Counted from the stretch's first letter, positions 1-10,086 are shown. The stretch is DNA of 64,000 nt from Terrilactibacillus sp. S3-3 (GCA_030437565.1 CP129291.1:1736001-1800000), one strand, 5' to 3'. A program made the numbers and translations. Notes: a model not told the origin generated them from the letters alone.

Positions 1-280
1 TTAGCAGCGGCTGTCTGTCGAGCAATAAACTGATGATCATAAACGCATTCATATAGCCGGGAATATAGGCAATTCCTCCGATGATGAAGAGAGAGAGCGG
101 AAGAGAAACAGTTGAAGCCAGATCTTCCACCCAAGGGAATGATAGATAAATAGAGAAAATCATCCAGCATATTGAGCCAGCATGGCTGATCCAGAACTTC
201 ATATTTACACTAATATAGAATCGATTAAATTTGTAGTGGGTGCCGGTATTAGGTTTGAGCGGCGTTAAATTTGACTGCAT
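1..280 (-). CDS. Family 2 glycosyltransferase, N-terminal fragment (membrane-bound)
   Basis: The gene runs off the left edge; about 93 residues are visible. It begins MQSNLTPLKPNTGTHYKFNR, followed by two hydrophobic segments at about residues 31-50 and 58-85, ending in LLLDRQPLL. From memory, this two-helix start followed by a DRQP motif is typical of polysaccharide-forming GT2 enzymes of lactobacilli and Bacillales, in which the catalytic domain follows. The ATG at 280 has a ribosome site GAGGTC seven bases upstream. The catalytic part lies outside the window, so substrate and product cannot be told. The family call is inference from the N-terminus only. Confidence 0.45.
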   Translation of the reverse strand, partial: MQSNLTPLKPNTGTHYKFNRFYISVNMKFWISHAGSICWMIFSIYLSFPWVEDLASTVSLPLSLFIIGGIAYIPGYMNAFMIISLLLDRQPLL

Positions 281-554
281 CTTTTTGACCTCATTAAAAC
301 TGCAATGTCGCTATTTATGTAAATAGTACATGGCAATATTTTATGGCTTTGGCAGGAACAAATGATGACTTAATATTATAAAATATAACATATTATCTGG
401 GCATTTGGTACTAATAGACTGTGTGATTTAAGTGCTTTTTCCGGCGGGCTCGTGTCCACCTTTTTTTAGTTTTTAGGTATATTTAACTTTTTTAAGATGA
501 AAATAACGAAGGATCATTTATTATCGTTAAATACTTGGGACCGGGTGGTTAAAC

Positions 555-1768
555 ATGGAGCGAAAAGAAAAAGGGGGATTATGGGCACTTTCTTCTGTTC
601 CCTTAGTCATGACATTAGGGAATTCGATGTTAATTCCTGTTCTGCCAGAAATTGAAAGTGAATTACATATTACAGGTTTTAAAGTGTCAATGATTATTAC
701 CATCTATTCCATATTTGCGATTTTATTAATTCCGGTTGCAGGTTACTTATCCGATAAATGGGGACGAAAAATCATCATCGTGCCAAGTCTGATCATCGCC
801 GGGGCCGGCGGGCTGATCACAGGATGGGCAGCCTGGAAGCTGTCAAGCCCTTTTGTTTGGATCATCATTGGCCGAGCGATTCAAGGCATTGGTTCGGCCG
901 GTGCGATGCCGGTTGTTATTCCATGTGTCGGCGATATGTTTAAAGATGAAAAACAAGTGAGCAGCGGCCTGGGATTAATTGAAACATCCAATACATTTGG
1001 AAAAGTATTGAGCCCGATTTTAGGATCAGCTCTCGCTGCTGTGACCTGGTTTCTTCCTTTTTGGTTTATTCCTGTTCTATGTGCTGCCAGTATTCTTCTG
1101 ATTTTATTTTTTGTCAAACCACCCAAACAGAAGCAAAAGGCTTTGCGCTTGGACCTTTTGTTCAATCGATAGTACATATTTTAAAGCAAAACGGCCGCTG
1201 GTTAGTAAGCGTTTTTATTTTGGGTGCCATTATTATTATGTTTGTGCTATTTGGTATTCTTTTTTATTTATCCACGATTTTGGAGAATCGTCATCATATT
1301 CATGGTATCTGGAAAGGCTGTATTTTGGCTATTCCATTGGGGGCTTTATCTTTGACATCCTACATAGCCGGGAAAAAAGATTGGAAACAAGAAAAGAACG
1401 ATGAAACGCTGCATCTGCCTCGGTTTTTTTCTTTTGGGGGGATCGTTTATTCTGCCTCTTTTTTTTACCTGCATCTATCTTTTATTAATAGCGATCACTA
1501 TTGGCGGAATCGGAATCGGTTTATCGCTGCCCAGCTTAGATGCATTGGTAACGGAAGGGATTGAAAAAGAGCAGCGGGGAACGATTACTTCTTTGTACAG
1601 TTCCATGCGTTTTGTTGGCGTAGCAGCCGGGCCGCCATTATACGCATTGTGTTAATGAAGGCTCCGGCCCGCTATCTTTTTTCAGTCTCCATTGCCCTTG
1701 GAATCTTCGGTGTCTTGATATCACTTTTTTTTTTTATTCATCCTGAAAAAGATGCAAAGACATCGTGA
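555..1768 (+). CDS. MFS transporter, drug-efflux type (frameshifted)
   Basis: This is a 12-helix major facilitator transporter, probably a proton-coupled exporter of small molecules or drugs. It starts MERKEKGGLWALSSVPLVMT, with the conserved loop 2-3 motif A visible as GYLSDKWGRK and motif C-like sequence GRAIQGIGSAGAMPVVIP in helix 5. The reading frame changes near 1125-1160, 1370-1400 and 1640-1655; the pieces join into one protein of about 400 residues ending FFIHPEKDAKTS. The middle contains the cytoplasmic loop and the end contains IGIGLSLPSLDALVTEGIE, normal for the family. A weak ribosome site GGGTGG precedes the ATG. The substrate is unknown. The breaks probably reflect base-calling errors, though true decay cannot be excluded. 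Confidence 0.75.
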
Positions 1769-1956
1769 TCGTGACGGTGCGAGATCGGATGATTTTGAAG
1801 ACCGGACATGGCTTATATACTTGGTGTTCTGGGAAGATGTTTTTTACAAAACCGGCGGCGACGAAGAATCGGTAAAATAGAACCTTGCAAAATTGTAAAA
1901 GGCTCAAACCATTGTTATTGAGCGACTGGAGTTTTAAAAAGTTGATTTAATTCTAA

Positions 1957-1993
1957 AAAAAACGCTGCCTGTTTTTTGCGGGCAGCGTTTTTG
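1957..1993. terminator. Bidirectional rho-independent terminator
   Basis: The arms AAACGCTGCC and GGGCAGCGTTT form a stem, with A-rich sequence on the left and T-rich on the right. It lies between the convergent MFS gene (plus) and fetB (minus) and can end transcription of both. Confidence 0.8.
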
Positions 1994-2060
1994 CAAGCTA
2001 AAATAAAAGCGAGGCGTACTGCAGGCGCGCGAGTCTTATAAACAGCTGGTAAAAAGGACT

Positions 2061-2880
2061 TCAAACATCCGTCTTTTTGCCATTCCCGGCTGCCTGTGTG
2101 TTCAGCTGAGCGCGATCGTTAAAAAATGTACGATAGCCCATTTGGACAAAAAGGAGAACAGTGAGCGATGCGCCGCCGACAATCCCCAGCATGACGGCAA
2201 TCTGATATTTTATGGCTAAAAGCGGCGAAGAGCCGCCGATAATCTGGCCGGTCATCATTCCGGGCAAAAAAAAAACAATGCCCATGCCGACCATAGAGTT
2301 AATCGTCGGCAGCATGGCGGCATCGAATGCCCGATTGACGATCGGCCTGGCCGCCTCTTTAGGCGTGGCGCCAAGCATCAGAGCGGATTCGATCAATTGT
2401 TTTTTCGTTGTCATGCCATCCAAAAGCGTATTGACGCCGAGCGAGACACCTGTCATTGTATTGCCGATAATCATTCCCGAAATCGGAATGACGTATCTAG
2501 GATTGTACCAGGGTGAAACGCTGAGTGTCACGAAGATGAAATAAATCAGCGTTGTTAAAACGCCGCAGATCATTGACAAAGCGATCATTTTTTTTAATTT
2601 CGGAAACATAGGCCATTTGGTCCGTTGATAAATATTGAAAATGAAACCCAAGCATCACGCCGATAATCAATACCGTGTATACAGGATGGCTGTGATCGAA
2701 GATATACGCCAGAATATAGCCGACAAGCATGAGCTGAACGGTCATGCGAACAGAAGAAATCAAAATCTCCTTTTCTCTCTTTATTCCTTTGAGCCTAACT
2801 GTCGCCAGCAAGATCAGAATGAATACATATGCTGAAGCCAGCTGCCAAAATTGCAGATCACCGCTAAAATGATTGGACAT
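2061..2880 (-). CDS. fetB: FetB-like ABC transporter permease (UPF0014), frameshifted
   Basis: Membrane subunit of a two-gene ABC exporter related to Escherichia coli FetAB (YbbLM), which is linked to iron homeostasis. The N-terminal piece starts MSNHFSGDLQFWQLASAYVF; the C-terminal piece carries the UPF0014 signature RYVIPISGMIIGNTMTGVSL and ESALMLGATPKEA. The frame changes near 2590 at a run of T (A on the coding strand). The joined protein is about 270 residues, the usual length, with seven or so hydrophobic segments. It overlaps the end of fetA by 17 bases and has a ribosome site GAGGG six bases before the ATG. The metal-export role is family knowledge, not shown here. Confidence 0.8.
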
Positions 2881-3519
2881 GCGAATCCCTCACTTTGACG
2901 ACTTTTCCGTCATTTATTTCAATAATGTGATTTGCGAAATCCTGAACAACCGACATGGAATGGGTCACCATGATCAATGTTTTTTGCTCGGAGATCACAT
3001 ATTGAACAATCTCCCGCATAACGAATTGTGTTGTGTTTTCATCTAAAGCAGAGGAAGGCTCATCCAGCAAAAGGACTTCCGGCTTCAATAGCAGAACGCG
3101 GGCAAGCGCGACCCGCTGCTGTTCGCCGCCGGACAGCGTACTGCTGCTATCGGCATCCAGATCGATATCAAGATGCACGCGTTTTAACGCGTCCGCCAGT
3201 TGAATGTCGGAGAGCGGCGGCTTCTCTGAGAATTTGCGCCCGATCAGCAGGTTATCTTTTACTGTGCCGGTGAACATCGCCGGGGTTTGCGAAAGCATGA
3301 CGACTTTTCGTCTAAGGACAATCGGATCCCATTCGGAAATGGGCTTGTGAAAAGCCTCTATTTCACCGGCATCGCAGCTAATGAGGTGATTTAAGAGTTT
3401 CAGCAGTGTTTTTTTCCACTCCCGCTCTTGCCAATGATACAGGTCACGCCCCCTGAACAAATATCCAATTGATCGATCGCCAAGATGTCTTTATATCTTA
3501 CGTGACGAAGCTTGAACAT
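2864..3519 (-). CDS. fetA: FetA-like ABC transporter ATP-binding protein, frameshifted in the Walker A region
   Basis: ATPase partner of the FetB-like permease. It begins MFKLRHVRYKDILAIDQLDI; the Walker A motif GKSGSGK is followed at once by a run of seven T on the plus strand (about 3409-3415), where the frame breaks, and the protein resumes as TLLKLLNHL. The signature motif TLSGGEQQRVALARVLL, Walker B PEVLLLDEPSSALD and the H-loop MVTHSM are intact. The total length of about 218 residues fits the family. The ATG at 3519 has AAGTGAGAG in front of it, so the annotated start is well supported. It is translationally coupled to fetB by overlap. Confidence 0.8.
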
Positions 3520-3554
3520 CTCTCACTTCCCCTTCATTCTTCAATATTAAAAGT

Positions 3555-4458
3555 TCATTCTTTTATTCCCCACAAGTACTGTGCAATCAGCTTGTCAACT
3601 TCAGGATTTTCGTGAAGCCGGCTGTGCCGGGCATTTTTTCCCCGCACGATCTTCTCTTGATAAGGATGTCCGGCAAAAATATAACGGCCAAAAAAGGCGC
3701 TGCTGAGCGGTACTTGCCCGTCTCCTTCATCATCGTTGTTTATCACCCCGGCGACAGCGAGCACTTTTAACCCGTGTGGAAGACGGCTCCTCATTTGATA
3801 AAGAACACTTTGCTTCTCGAGCTGAGCGAGTGTAAAGGCGTCTTCATTTTGCGGCCCGTCAACCCAGTCAAACGGTGCGGCGATGGCAATGTATTTATTT
3901 GTGACAGGATATTCGGACGGATTGCCTGTCGTTTCTAAACAATATGTGAATGATTTTCCGCCCATCGAGTGCGAAACAACGTCCATTTTATTGACGCCTT
4001 CCCGTGACCTCAGATCGCGAAATACAGTTTTAAGCCAGTTCGCCTGTGTTTCCATCGTTGCTTGATTATTGTCGAAAATAACTTGAATGAGCGGTATTCG
4101 TTTATTGGAAAGGCTCCCGGTGACGGCGAGCGTTCCATTATTTCGGACATGGATGATCATCGCTTTTTTTTCGGGCCGTCATAGCGGCGGGAAAGGCGGT
4201 CCAGCATCGTTTTGAAAGAACGCTCGCTGCCGTTCCACCCATGGATAAAAACAGTCGGATAGGAGCTTTTTTTATCCAATACGATCTTGGCTGATGCCGG
4301 CTGCCCATCTTTTTTTTTTTGTAAGCGGCGACAGCCTTTTGTGTATGCAAAGCCTCTTTTTGTGAATACATCAATTTGGTGAAATAAAACGCTCCACCGG
4401 CAATAATGATTAGGATGGAAGCAACAAAAAGAATTCTGATTGACTTCAATAAAAGCAC
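3555..4458 (-). CDS. DUF915-type alpha/beta hydrolase with N-terminal membrane anchor, frameshifted
   Basis: Predicted extracytoplasmic serine hydrolase. Residues 1-30 form one hydrophobic anchor (MLLLKSIRILFVASILIIIA). Then come the beta-strand and oxyanion motif PTVFIHGWNGSERSF, the nucleophile elbow DVVSHSMGG (Ser in SHSMG), an acid region NDDEGDGQVPLSSA and a histidine near the end (ARHSRLHENP). This order matches DUF915 proteins of Firmicutes. The frame changes near 4310-4320, at a run of at least ten T, and near 4165. The joined length is about 300 residues. Substrate is unknown; the family includes cell-surface lipase-like hydrolases. Confidence 0.7.
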
Positions 4459-4998
4459 CTCGATGCTGTTGTATTAGTTGATGTTCGCAGGTTGTCGCAC
4501 AACAAATAGAGCGGAGGCGGCCGGGTAGGTTCCATGCCGTTTTGTTGATCAAAATACATGTGATCTACAGGTTTTGCAAAAAAAGAGACTATTACTAGCA
4601 TACCGTTTTTATCGGAGTTTTTGAAGATAAAAAGGGGTGTATTTTCGCCTTTACCTAACTTTAATAAAGCAAAAAATGTCAGGCGGAAAAGGGAACGGCC
4701 AAACAGAAGGAACCTTTTTAAAGTGGTTATGGGCAGGAGGGCTTATTCATGGGCGGAATGGCCGCCATGCCGCTTAAGATCTGTTCCGCCCGCAGGCAAA
4801 CGTGTAACGAATGGCCGTCTTCAAAACAAGCGAAAATTCCCATGATTAAGGGGAACTCACGCGTATGTATGGGATCATTGTATCGAAATAGATGGCGGAG
4901 TACAATCAAAGTGGGGCTTTTGATGGAGGCATCAATCAAATTTTTCAAGCGATAGAAAGCAGCCTGCGGATGGATAACTTGAAAGAGGAGGTGACAGG
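4459..4998. other. Intergenic stretch with no convincing gene
   Basis: This lies between divergent genes. It contains several short open frames, for example an ATG at 4669 giving about 33 codons and an ATG at 4891 giving MAEYNQSGAFDGGINQIFQA and about 22 more residues into the next gene. None has a clear ribosome site or a family I recognise, so none is called. The last 15 bases carry the strong GAGGAGGTGA ribosome site of the next gene. Confidence 0.4.
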
Positions 4999-5634
4999 AT
5001 GCTGCCGAAGCAATTATTGAAGCAGGCAAGGGAGCGAATCGCTCCTTATCCGGTCGAGGGGTTTGTTTACGGACAAGGCCCGATCAAGACGGCGCTCATG
5101 CTTGTCGGCGAAGCACCGGGTGAGACCGAGATCGCAACCGGTATCCCGTTCAGCGGCCGGTCCGGCAAACAGCTGATGCGTTTTATCGAGCGACTGGACA
5201 TGTCGCGGGGGGACGTTTATATTACGAGCGCCGTGCGCAGCCGGCCGTTTAAATGGATTGAGAAAAAAATGAAAGACGGTTCTGTAGTGAAGAAAAAAGC
5301 GAACCGGCCGCCGACACAAAAAGAGGTCATTGCCCACGCGCCGCTGCTTGATTATGAACTGGGTCATGTGGACGCCCGGGTGGTGGTCACGCTCGGCAAC
5401 ATCGGGCTCAACCGGCTGATCGGACCGGGGAAGACGATCTCGGCCGTCCATGGCCAAATGTTTGTGCAGCCGGTTCGGCGGCTTATAGACGACAAACGGA
5501 GAATATTCGGGTGGACAGAGAAGAAGTATCGGGTGTTTCCGCTGTTTCATCCGGCCTCTATTTTTTATAACCGCAGCCTGCTGCCTTTGATTGAGACGGA
5601 TTTGGAAAAGCTGAAGAAATGGCTTGAAAAATAG
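4999..5634 (+). CDS. Uracil-DNA glycosylase superfamily protein lacking Fe-S cysteines
   Basis: DNA repair enzyme of the uracil-DNA glycosylase fold, 211 residues, intact. Motif 1 is VGEAPGETE at residues 35-43, followed by GIPFSGRSGKQL; the mid strand VVVTLGNIGLNRL and the C-terminal HPASIFYN (motif 2 with His) are in the expected places. Family 4 and 5 enzymes have the same GEAPG motif but usually four cysteines that hold an iron-sulfur cluster; this protein has no cysteine at all, so the cluster must be absent. The start is fixed by GAGGAGGTGACAGG just before ATG. It stands alone. Uracil excision is inferred from the motifs, and activity without the cluster is untested. Confidence 0.8.
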   Translation: MLPKQLLKQARERIAPYPVEGFVYGQGPIKTALMLVGEAPGETEIATGIPFSGRSGKQLMRFIERLDMSRGDVYITSAVRSRPFKWIEKKMKDGSVVKKKANRPPTQKEVIAHAPLLDYELGHVDARVVVTLGNIGLNRLIGPGKTISAVHGQMFVQPVRRLIDDKRRIFGWTEKKYRVFPLFHPASIFYNRSLLPLIETDLEKLKKWLEK

Positions 5635-5844
5635 CCCTTTGTTGCAAGCAAAATCATGATGGCATGGCATTACCGTTTGATCAAGAGACAAAAAAGCGCG
5701 ATTTTAATGATGATCCTTCCGTTTAAAGAAAAAGTTGTTGAAGTGAGGGGACAGAACGAACTGGAAGAAACAGGAATTTTAGGCCCCAACCTCCAAAACG
5801 TAAAATAGCGGAACCCCAAAAAACAGGTTAACCTTTCAGATAGA

Positions 5845-6984
5845 CTAAGGTTTTAACACAACCTTGATACAGTTTTCCTTTTTATTAAGAAAAACATCGT
5901 AAGCATGAGCCGCTTGTTCAAGCGGCAGCTTATGAGTAATAATTGCCGCCGGGTCAAAGGCTTCGCTCTCGATTTTTTCATAAAGCTGGGGCATGTAGCC
6001 GCGCGCCGGCGCCTGCCCCATTTTCAGCGTAATGTTTCTAGCAAAAAACGGGCCGAGCGGGAACATATTATAGTGACCGCCGTAGACGCCGGTGATTTGC
6101 ACGGTGCCGCATTTTCGAACGGCTTTGGTAGCGATTTGCAGCAGCGGTCCCAGTGTGCCGCCCTGCAGTTTCAGCTTTTGCTCGATGAACTCAAGCGGCG
6201 ATTTCTTCCCGTCCATGCCGACACAGTCGATCACGACATCGGCCCCGCCTTTTGTCACCTCTTTAAGCGTTTCTCCCATATCCGGATCCTTTGTAAAATC
6301 GTATATTTCCGTTTGATTGATTCTCTTGGCATGATTCAGCCTGTAGTCCAGATAGTCGACGGCGATCACCCGCTTTGCCCCCTTCATCCAGGCAAATTTC
6401 TGGGCCATAAGCCCGATCGGGCCGCAGCCGAGCACAATCACCGTATCACCTTCTTTGACGCCGCCGTTTTCAACGCTCCAATAGGCGGTCGGCAGCACAT
6501 CCGACAGAAAAAGCAGCTGCTCATCCTCTAATTCACAGTTCTCCGGAATGAGAAACGGCGTATAATTGCCGAACGGGACACGCAAATACTCAGCCTGGCC
6601 GCCTGGATAATTGCCGAGTTTTTCGGAGTAGCCGAAATAGCCGCCGGAGTCATAATGCGGATTGGCGTTGTCGCATTGGCTTTCTAGATGCTGATCGCAG
6701 TAACGGCAGTGTCCGCAGGCAACGGTAAAGGGGATGACGACGCGGTCGCCTTTTTTTTTCACCCGCGTGACGTCTTTTCCGACTTCCTCGACAATTCCCA
6801 TCGGCTCATGACCAATCACATAGCCTTTAGGAAGCGGGAAAATACCTAAATAAAGATGCAGATCCGATCCGCAGATGGCGGTCGATGTGATTTTCACAAT
6901 AACGTCTTCAGGATGACGGATGCAGGGATCGTCGACTTCCTTGAAACTGACAGATTGTATTCCTTGATAAGTGACTGCTTTCAT
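5845..6984 (-). CDS. adhB: Zinc-dependent alcohol dehydrogenase (AdhB-like, threonine/formaldehyde dehydrogenase group)
   Basis: Intact cytosolic medium-chain dehydrogenase of about 379 residues. The catalytic zinc site is CGSDLH with GHEPMG; the structural zinc cysteines are in CGHCRYC and SQCDN. The Rossmann motif GCGPIG follows. From memory it closely resembles Bacillus subtilis AdhB, including the start MKAVTYQG and the end CIKVVLKP. The start at 6984 is chosen because GAGGAGG lies nine bases upstream; a longer in-frame extension to 7143 is low quality and has no ribosome site. Group members oxidise alcohols or glutathione/bacillithiol adducts of formaldehyde; the substrate here is unknown. 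Confidence 0.85.
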   Translation of the reverse strand: MKAVTYQGIQSVSFKEVDDPCIRHPEDVIVKITSTAICGSDLHLYLGIFPLPKGYVIGHEPMGIVEEVGKDVTRVKKKGDRVVIPFTVACGHCRYCDQHLESQCDNANPHYDSGGYFGYSEKLGNYPGGQAEYLRVPFGNYTPFLIPENCELEDEQLLFLSDVLPTAYWSVENGGVKEGDTVIVLGCGPIGLMAQKFAWMKGAKRVIAVDYLDYRLNHAKRINQTEIYDFTKDPDMGETLKEVTKGGADVVIDCVGMDGKKSPLEFIEQKLKLQGGTLGPLLQIATKAVRKCGTVQITGVYGGHYNMFPLGPFFARNITLKMGQAPARGYMPQLYEKIESEAFDPAAIITHKLPLEQAAHAYDVFLNKKENCIKVVLKP

Positions 6985-7327
6985 ATTCACTGACCTCCTC
7001 AGGTAACGATGAATATTTTGGATCATCATCGGTCTGGCGGATGGAAAATATACTTGGGGTTGCTTGTTTGAAAAGGGGATGTGTCTCTCGGGTCCGCTCC
7101 TTCTTCGGAAGGTGTCCGTGAGACTGGCAGCAGCTGCTCGCATATATCCTTTTCTCTTTTGCAGAAAAGGTGAGGGATGGTCGATAAGAAAGATGATCAG
7201 TCATGATTCGCTTTTTTTTCAAAAAAGCGACACAAAAATCATTCGCCGGAATTGTGATCAATGTTATGATAAATAATGGATATTTTTGAAAAGATAAAAT
7301 GTGTGAAAGAGATTATAAAAAAGCGAG
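6985..7327. other. Intergenic region between divergent dehydrogenase and oxidase genes
   Basis: Contains start signals of adhB on the minus strand and the approach to the oxidase on the plus strand. A small inverted repeat (CCTTTTC...GAAAAGG, about 7147-7169) and an AT-rich part with TATGAT near 7264 could be regulatory. I see no gene. Confidence 0.35.
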
Positions 7328-8475
7328 TTGACAACGTTGGAAACATTCATCATTATCGGCGGCGGTATTGTCGGGATGAGCGCGGCTTATACCCTGGCCA
7401 AGGCGGGGCGCGCCGTCACGGTCATTGATCGACCGGAAGGCGGGCAAGCGACGGACGCGGCCGCCGGCATTATTTGTCCGTGGCTGTCGAAAAGGCGGAA
7501 TAAGGTTTGGTACGAACTGGCGAAACAAGGTGCCCGCTATTACCGGCGGCTAACGCACGAACTGGCTGCTATCGGGCCGGCGGACACCGGGTTTAAACAA
7601 GTCGGCGCGCTTTGCCTGCGCGAAAGGCGCGATGTACTCGTTAATTGGCCGATAAAGCAGCCGAGCGGCGCGGCGATGCTCCGGAGATAGGAGAGATCAG
7701 GCTGCTTTCGCCAAAACAAACCAAAGCCGCCTTTCCGCTTGTTCAGAACGGTTTCGGCGCCGTCTATGTTTCCGGCGGGGCGCGGGTGGACGGCCGCTCA
7801 TTGCGAAAGGCATTGGAAGCGGGTGCACGCAAAAACGGCGCCAGCGTCCATAAAGGAACGGCAGTGCTTCATGCGGCGGGCGGAAAGATCGACGGCGTCA
7901 TCTGCAAAGGGGAAAGCAAGATGATGAGAGCTGATCGTATTTTGCTTGCCGCCGGCGCCTGGGCGAAAGACTTACTGCTGCCCATTGGCCTTACAACCGA
8001 CATCGAACCGCAGAAAGGGCAGTTGATCCATGTGTTTTTGCCGGAAGAACCAACGGGTCAGTGGCCGGTTATTTTACCTCCTGGTGCCCATGACATTGTG
8101 CCGTTTGAAAATGGAAGGCTGGTGGTTGGGGCGACCCATGAAAAGAGGCGGGAAGGATTTGATTTACGGCCGACGGTCAGCGGTATGGCTGAAGTTTTGA
8201 CACAAGCGCTGCAATTTGCTCCTGGATTAAAAGATGCGGCGATTGGAGAAATCCGCGTCGGTACACGGCCGTATACGTCGAACTTTTCACCGTTCATCGG
8301 GCAGGTGCCCGGTCATCCTGAATTGTGGACGGCGAACGGCCTAGGATCGTCCGGTTTGACGACGGGTCCGCTCGTCGGCTGCCTGCTTGCTCAAGCAGCG
8401 ATGGGCGAAAAGCTGCTGATGCTGATTGACAGATATAATCCTGAGCCTTATTTTAGTCAGGCAAATCGTTCTTAG
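7328..8475 (+). CDS. FAD-dependent amine/D-amino-acid oxidoreductase (DAO family), frameshifted
   Basis: Flavoenzyme of the glycine oxidase/D-amino-acid dehydrogenase group. The N-terminal dinucleotide-binding motif is FIIIGGGIVGMSAAYTLAKA, followed by the DAO motif DAAAGIICPWLS; the C-terminal half has PQKGQLIHV, a long substrate domain and the FAD-closing motif TANGLGSSGLTTGP. The frame changes once near 7640-7660; the joined protein is about 380 residues, the usual size. The start TTG at 7328 (or TTG at 7337) gives the Rossmann motif at the expected distance, but the ribosome site is weak. Relatives oxidise glycine, D-amino acids or proline-like amines; the actual substrate cannot be read from sequence. 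Confidence 0.75.
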
Positions 8476-8583
8476 AACCGGGACAAGCAGAATCTTTAAA
8501 TAAGAAACGGGAAACGGGTTCTTTGTTAAAAATGATGGTCTTTGCGGCAGGCAAGAATTTTAAAACCCGAAATTGACAGCTTA

Positions 8584-8609
8584 TGAAACTAAATCTTTCC
8601 GCAGACGTA
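8584..8609 (+). promoter_or_regulatory. SigW-type (ECF sigma) promoter upstream of pspA
   Basis: TGAAAC at 8584-8589 and CGTA at 8606-8609 are separated by exactly 16 bases. This is the published consensus of Bacillus subtilis SigW promoters (TGAAAC, N16, CGTA). SigW drives pspA in B. subtilis, so position and motif agree. It lies 135 bases upstream of the pspA start. Confidence 0.8.
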
Positions 8610-8744
8610 TACCATGGTAGATCTGTTGGTACAATAGGCTGCCGGCCAAAAGGAAAAGAAATGCGGACTTTGGCACCCAGGATATTTAGACAGCTTTTTT
8701 TATCACAATCATTTATCGACTATCGACATTTGGGGGAATGAATC

Positions 8745-9411
8745 ATGTCACTTTTTAAGCGTCTGCGCGATGTCGCTTTGTCCAACATCTATGCCTTAAT
8801 TGAAAAAAAAGCGGAAGATCCGGTTAAAATGACCGATCAATATCTGCGGGATATGCAGGAAGACGTAAGAGAGGCGGAGAAAAGTGTAGCGGCCCAGATT
8901 GCACTGGAGAAAAAATTCAAGGCCTTATATGCAGAACAATCGGCGCTGGTCAAGAAACGTGAGGAGCAGGCGCATTTAGCCGTTGAAGCTGAAAATCTCG
9001 ATTTAGCGCGGCGAGCGATTGAGGACAAACAAAACGCCGAGCAAAAAATGAATGAATACAAAGAGCGCTATGAACAAAATAAAGCGGCTTCGGAAAATTT
9101 GCGCAAAAAACTGGATGACATGCGCAAACAGGTCTCCGCTAAAAGATAAACGAGAAACGCTCGTGGCACGGGTCAACGCCGCTAAAGCGCAAAAAAATAT
9201 TAATGAAAAGATGTCGGGTTTTGACGCCAATACGGCGATGGCCGGACTGAAACGGATGGAAGACAAAACGCTCCAGCTGGAAGCAGAGGCGGAAGCAAGC
9301 GGCGAAGTCTACAAAAAAGAAAAGTCTCTTGATGAAGAGTTTGCGAACCTCGGAAAAGACAAAAAAGTCGAGAACGAGCTCGCCCGAATGATGAAAGAGC
9401 ACGGAAAATAA
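8745..9411 (+). CDS. pspA: Phage shock protein A (PspA/IM30), frameshifted
   Basis: Membrane-associated ESCRT-III-like protein that binds damaged cytoplasmic membrane. It starts MSLFKRLRDVALSNIYALIE with the amphipathic N-terminal helix, then has a long alpha-helical coiled coil rich in E, K and A (QYLRDMQEDVREAEKSVAAQ) and ends ELARMMKEHGK. The frame changes once near 9125-9145; the total is about 222 residues, as expected. The start has GGGGGAATGAATC upstream. It is the first gene of a stress operon under the SigW-type promoter at 8584 and is followed by a strong hairpin before the DUF4178 gene. Confidence 0.9.
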
Positions 9412-9464
9412 TGGTCTGTTCTTTGAAATGAGCGGCTGTGCTTTTCCATTTTTGCATGATTATT

Positions 9465-9519
9465 GCCGGCCCGCCGAACCTTCCGCTTAGGAAAATTGGC
9501 GGCTGCCGGCTTGTTTTTT
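9465..9519 (+). terminator. Rho-independent terminator or attenuator inside the pspA operon
   Basis: The arms GCCGGCCCGCC and GGCGGCTGCCGGC are followed by TTGTTTTTT. It sits between pspA and the DUF4178 gene, so it should cut transcription after pspA and leave the two downstream genes at a lower level. Confidence 0.7.
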
Positions 9520-9567
9520 AGTATACATAGTTTTAAGGTTATTAAGCGATCGGAGATGAGAATCGAG

Positions 9568-10074
9568 ATGTCGGTGTTTAAAAGAATCATCAATCTGATG
9601 AAAAAACCGGCCCCCCCATTAGAAGAAAAAACACCGTATACCCTTACAGTCGGCGATATTGTTGAAATTTCCTTTGTGAGCTATACGGTTGCGGGAAAAA
9701 CGGTATTTCCACGTCAGCATGCCGTCCTTTTTACATTAAAAGACGGCAGCCTGATTAAATACTTAAAAGTGACAAAAAGAGAGCGGCTGGCGTTTGAACT
9801 GTATGAACCAATAGACGGCCGATTGGATGACATAAATGAAATTCCAACGACCCTCGAAATGGACGGGGTGGTGTATCATATGGAAGACCAGTCGGCAGGC
9901 CCGGTTCGAACGACCGGTGATACCCCTTTTTCGTCGTCAGATGAACAGTACGTCTGGAACTTTCAATCCGACGATCGCAAATTGCTGCGTATCGAGTGGC
10001 AGGATGGGCGAATGATGCTGTACGAAGGCGAAAGCGTCTTGCCGGCAGACGTGAGGACGATACAGGGAAGCTAA
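9568..10074 (+). CDS. DUF4178 domain protein (PspA-associated)
   Basis: Cytosolic protein of about 168 residues starting MSVFKRIINLMKKPAPPLEE. The DUF4178 beta-rich core shows as YTLTVGDIVEISFVSYTVAG, then FTLKDGSLIKYLKV and a C-terminal WNFQSDDRKLLRIEWQDG. From memory, DUF4178 proteins are regularly encoded beside PspA, DUF4247 and DUF350 proteins in Firmicutes, which is the arrangement here. The ATG at 9568 is preferred; an in-frame ATG at 9556 is also possible because the ribosome site is ambiguous. Function is not known beyond this association with envelope stress. Confidence 0.75.
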   Translation: MSVFKRIINLMKKPAPPLEEKTPYTLTVGDIVEISFVSYTVAGKTVFPRQHAVLFTLKDGSLIKYLKVTKRERLAFELYEPIDGRLDDINEIPTTLEMDGVVYHMEDQSAGPVRTTGDTPFSSSDEQYVWNFQSDDRKLLRIEWQDGRMMLYEGESVLPADVRTIQGS

Positions 10075-10086
10075 GGGGGAACTATC

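Noticed and set aside
555-1768. Calling each broken gene a true pseudogene
   Set aside because: The same kind of break occurs in genes that are normally essential, usually at base runs, and protein motifs are intact on both sides, so assembly error is the simpler explanation.
4891-5031. Small gene MAEYNQSGAFDGGINQIFQA just before the UDG gene
   Set aside because: It has no ribosome site, runs into the next gene and matches no family I know.
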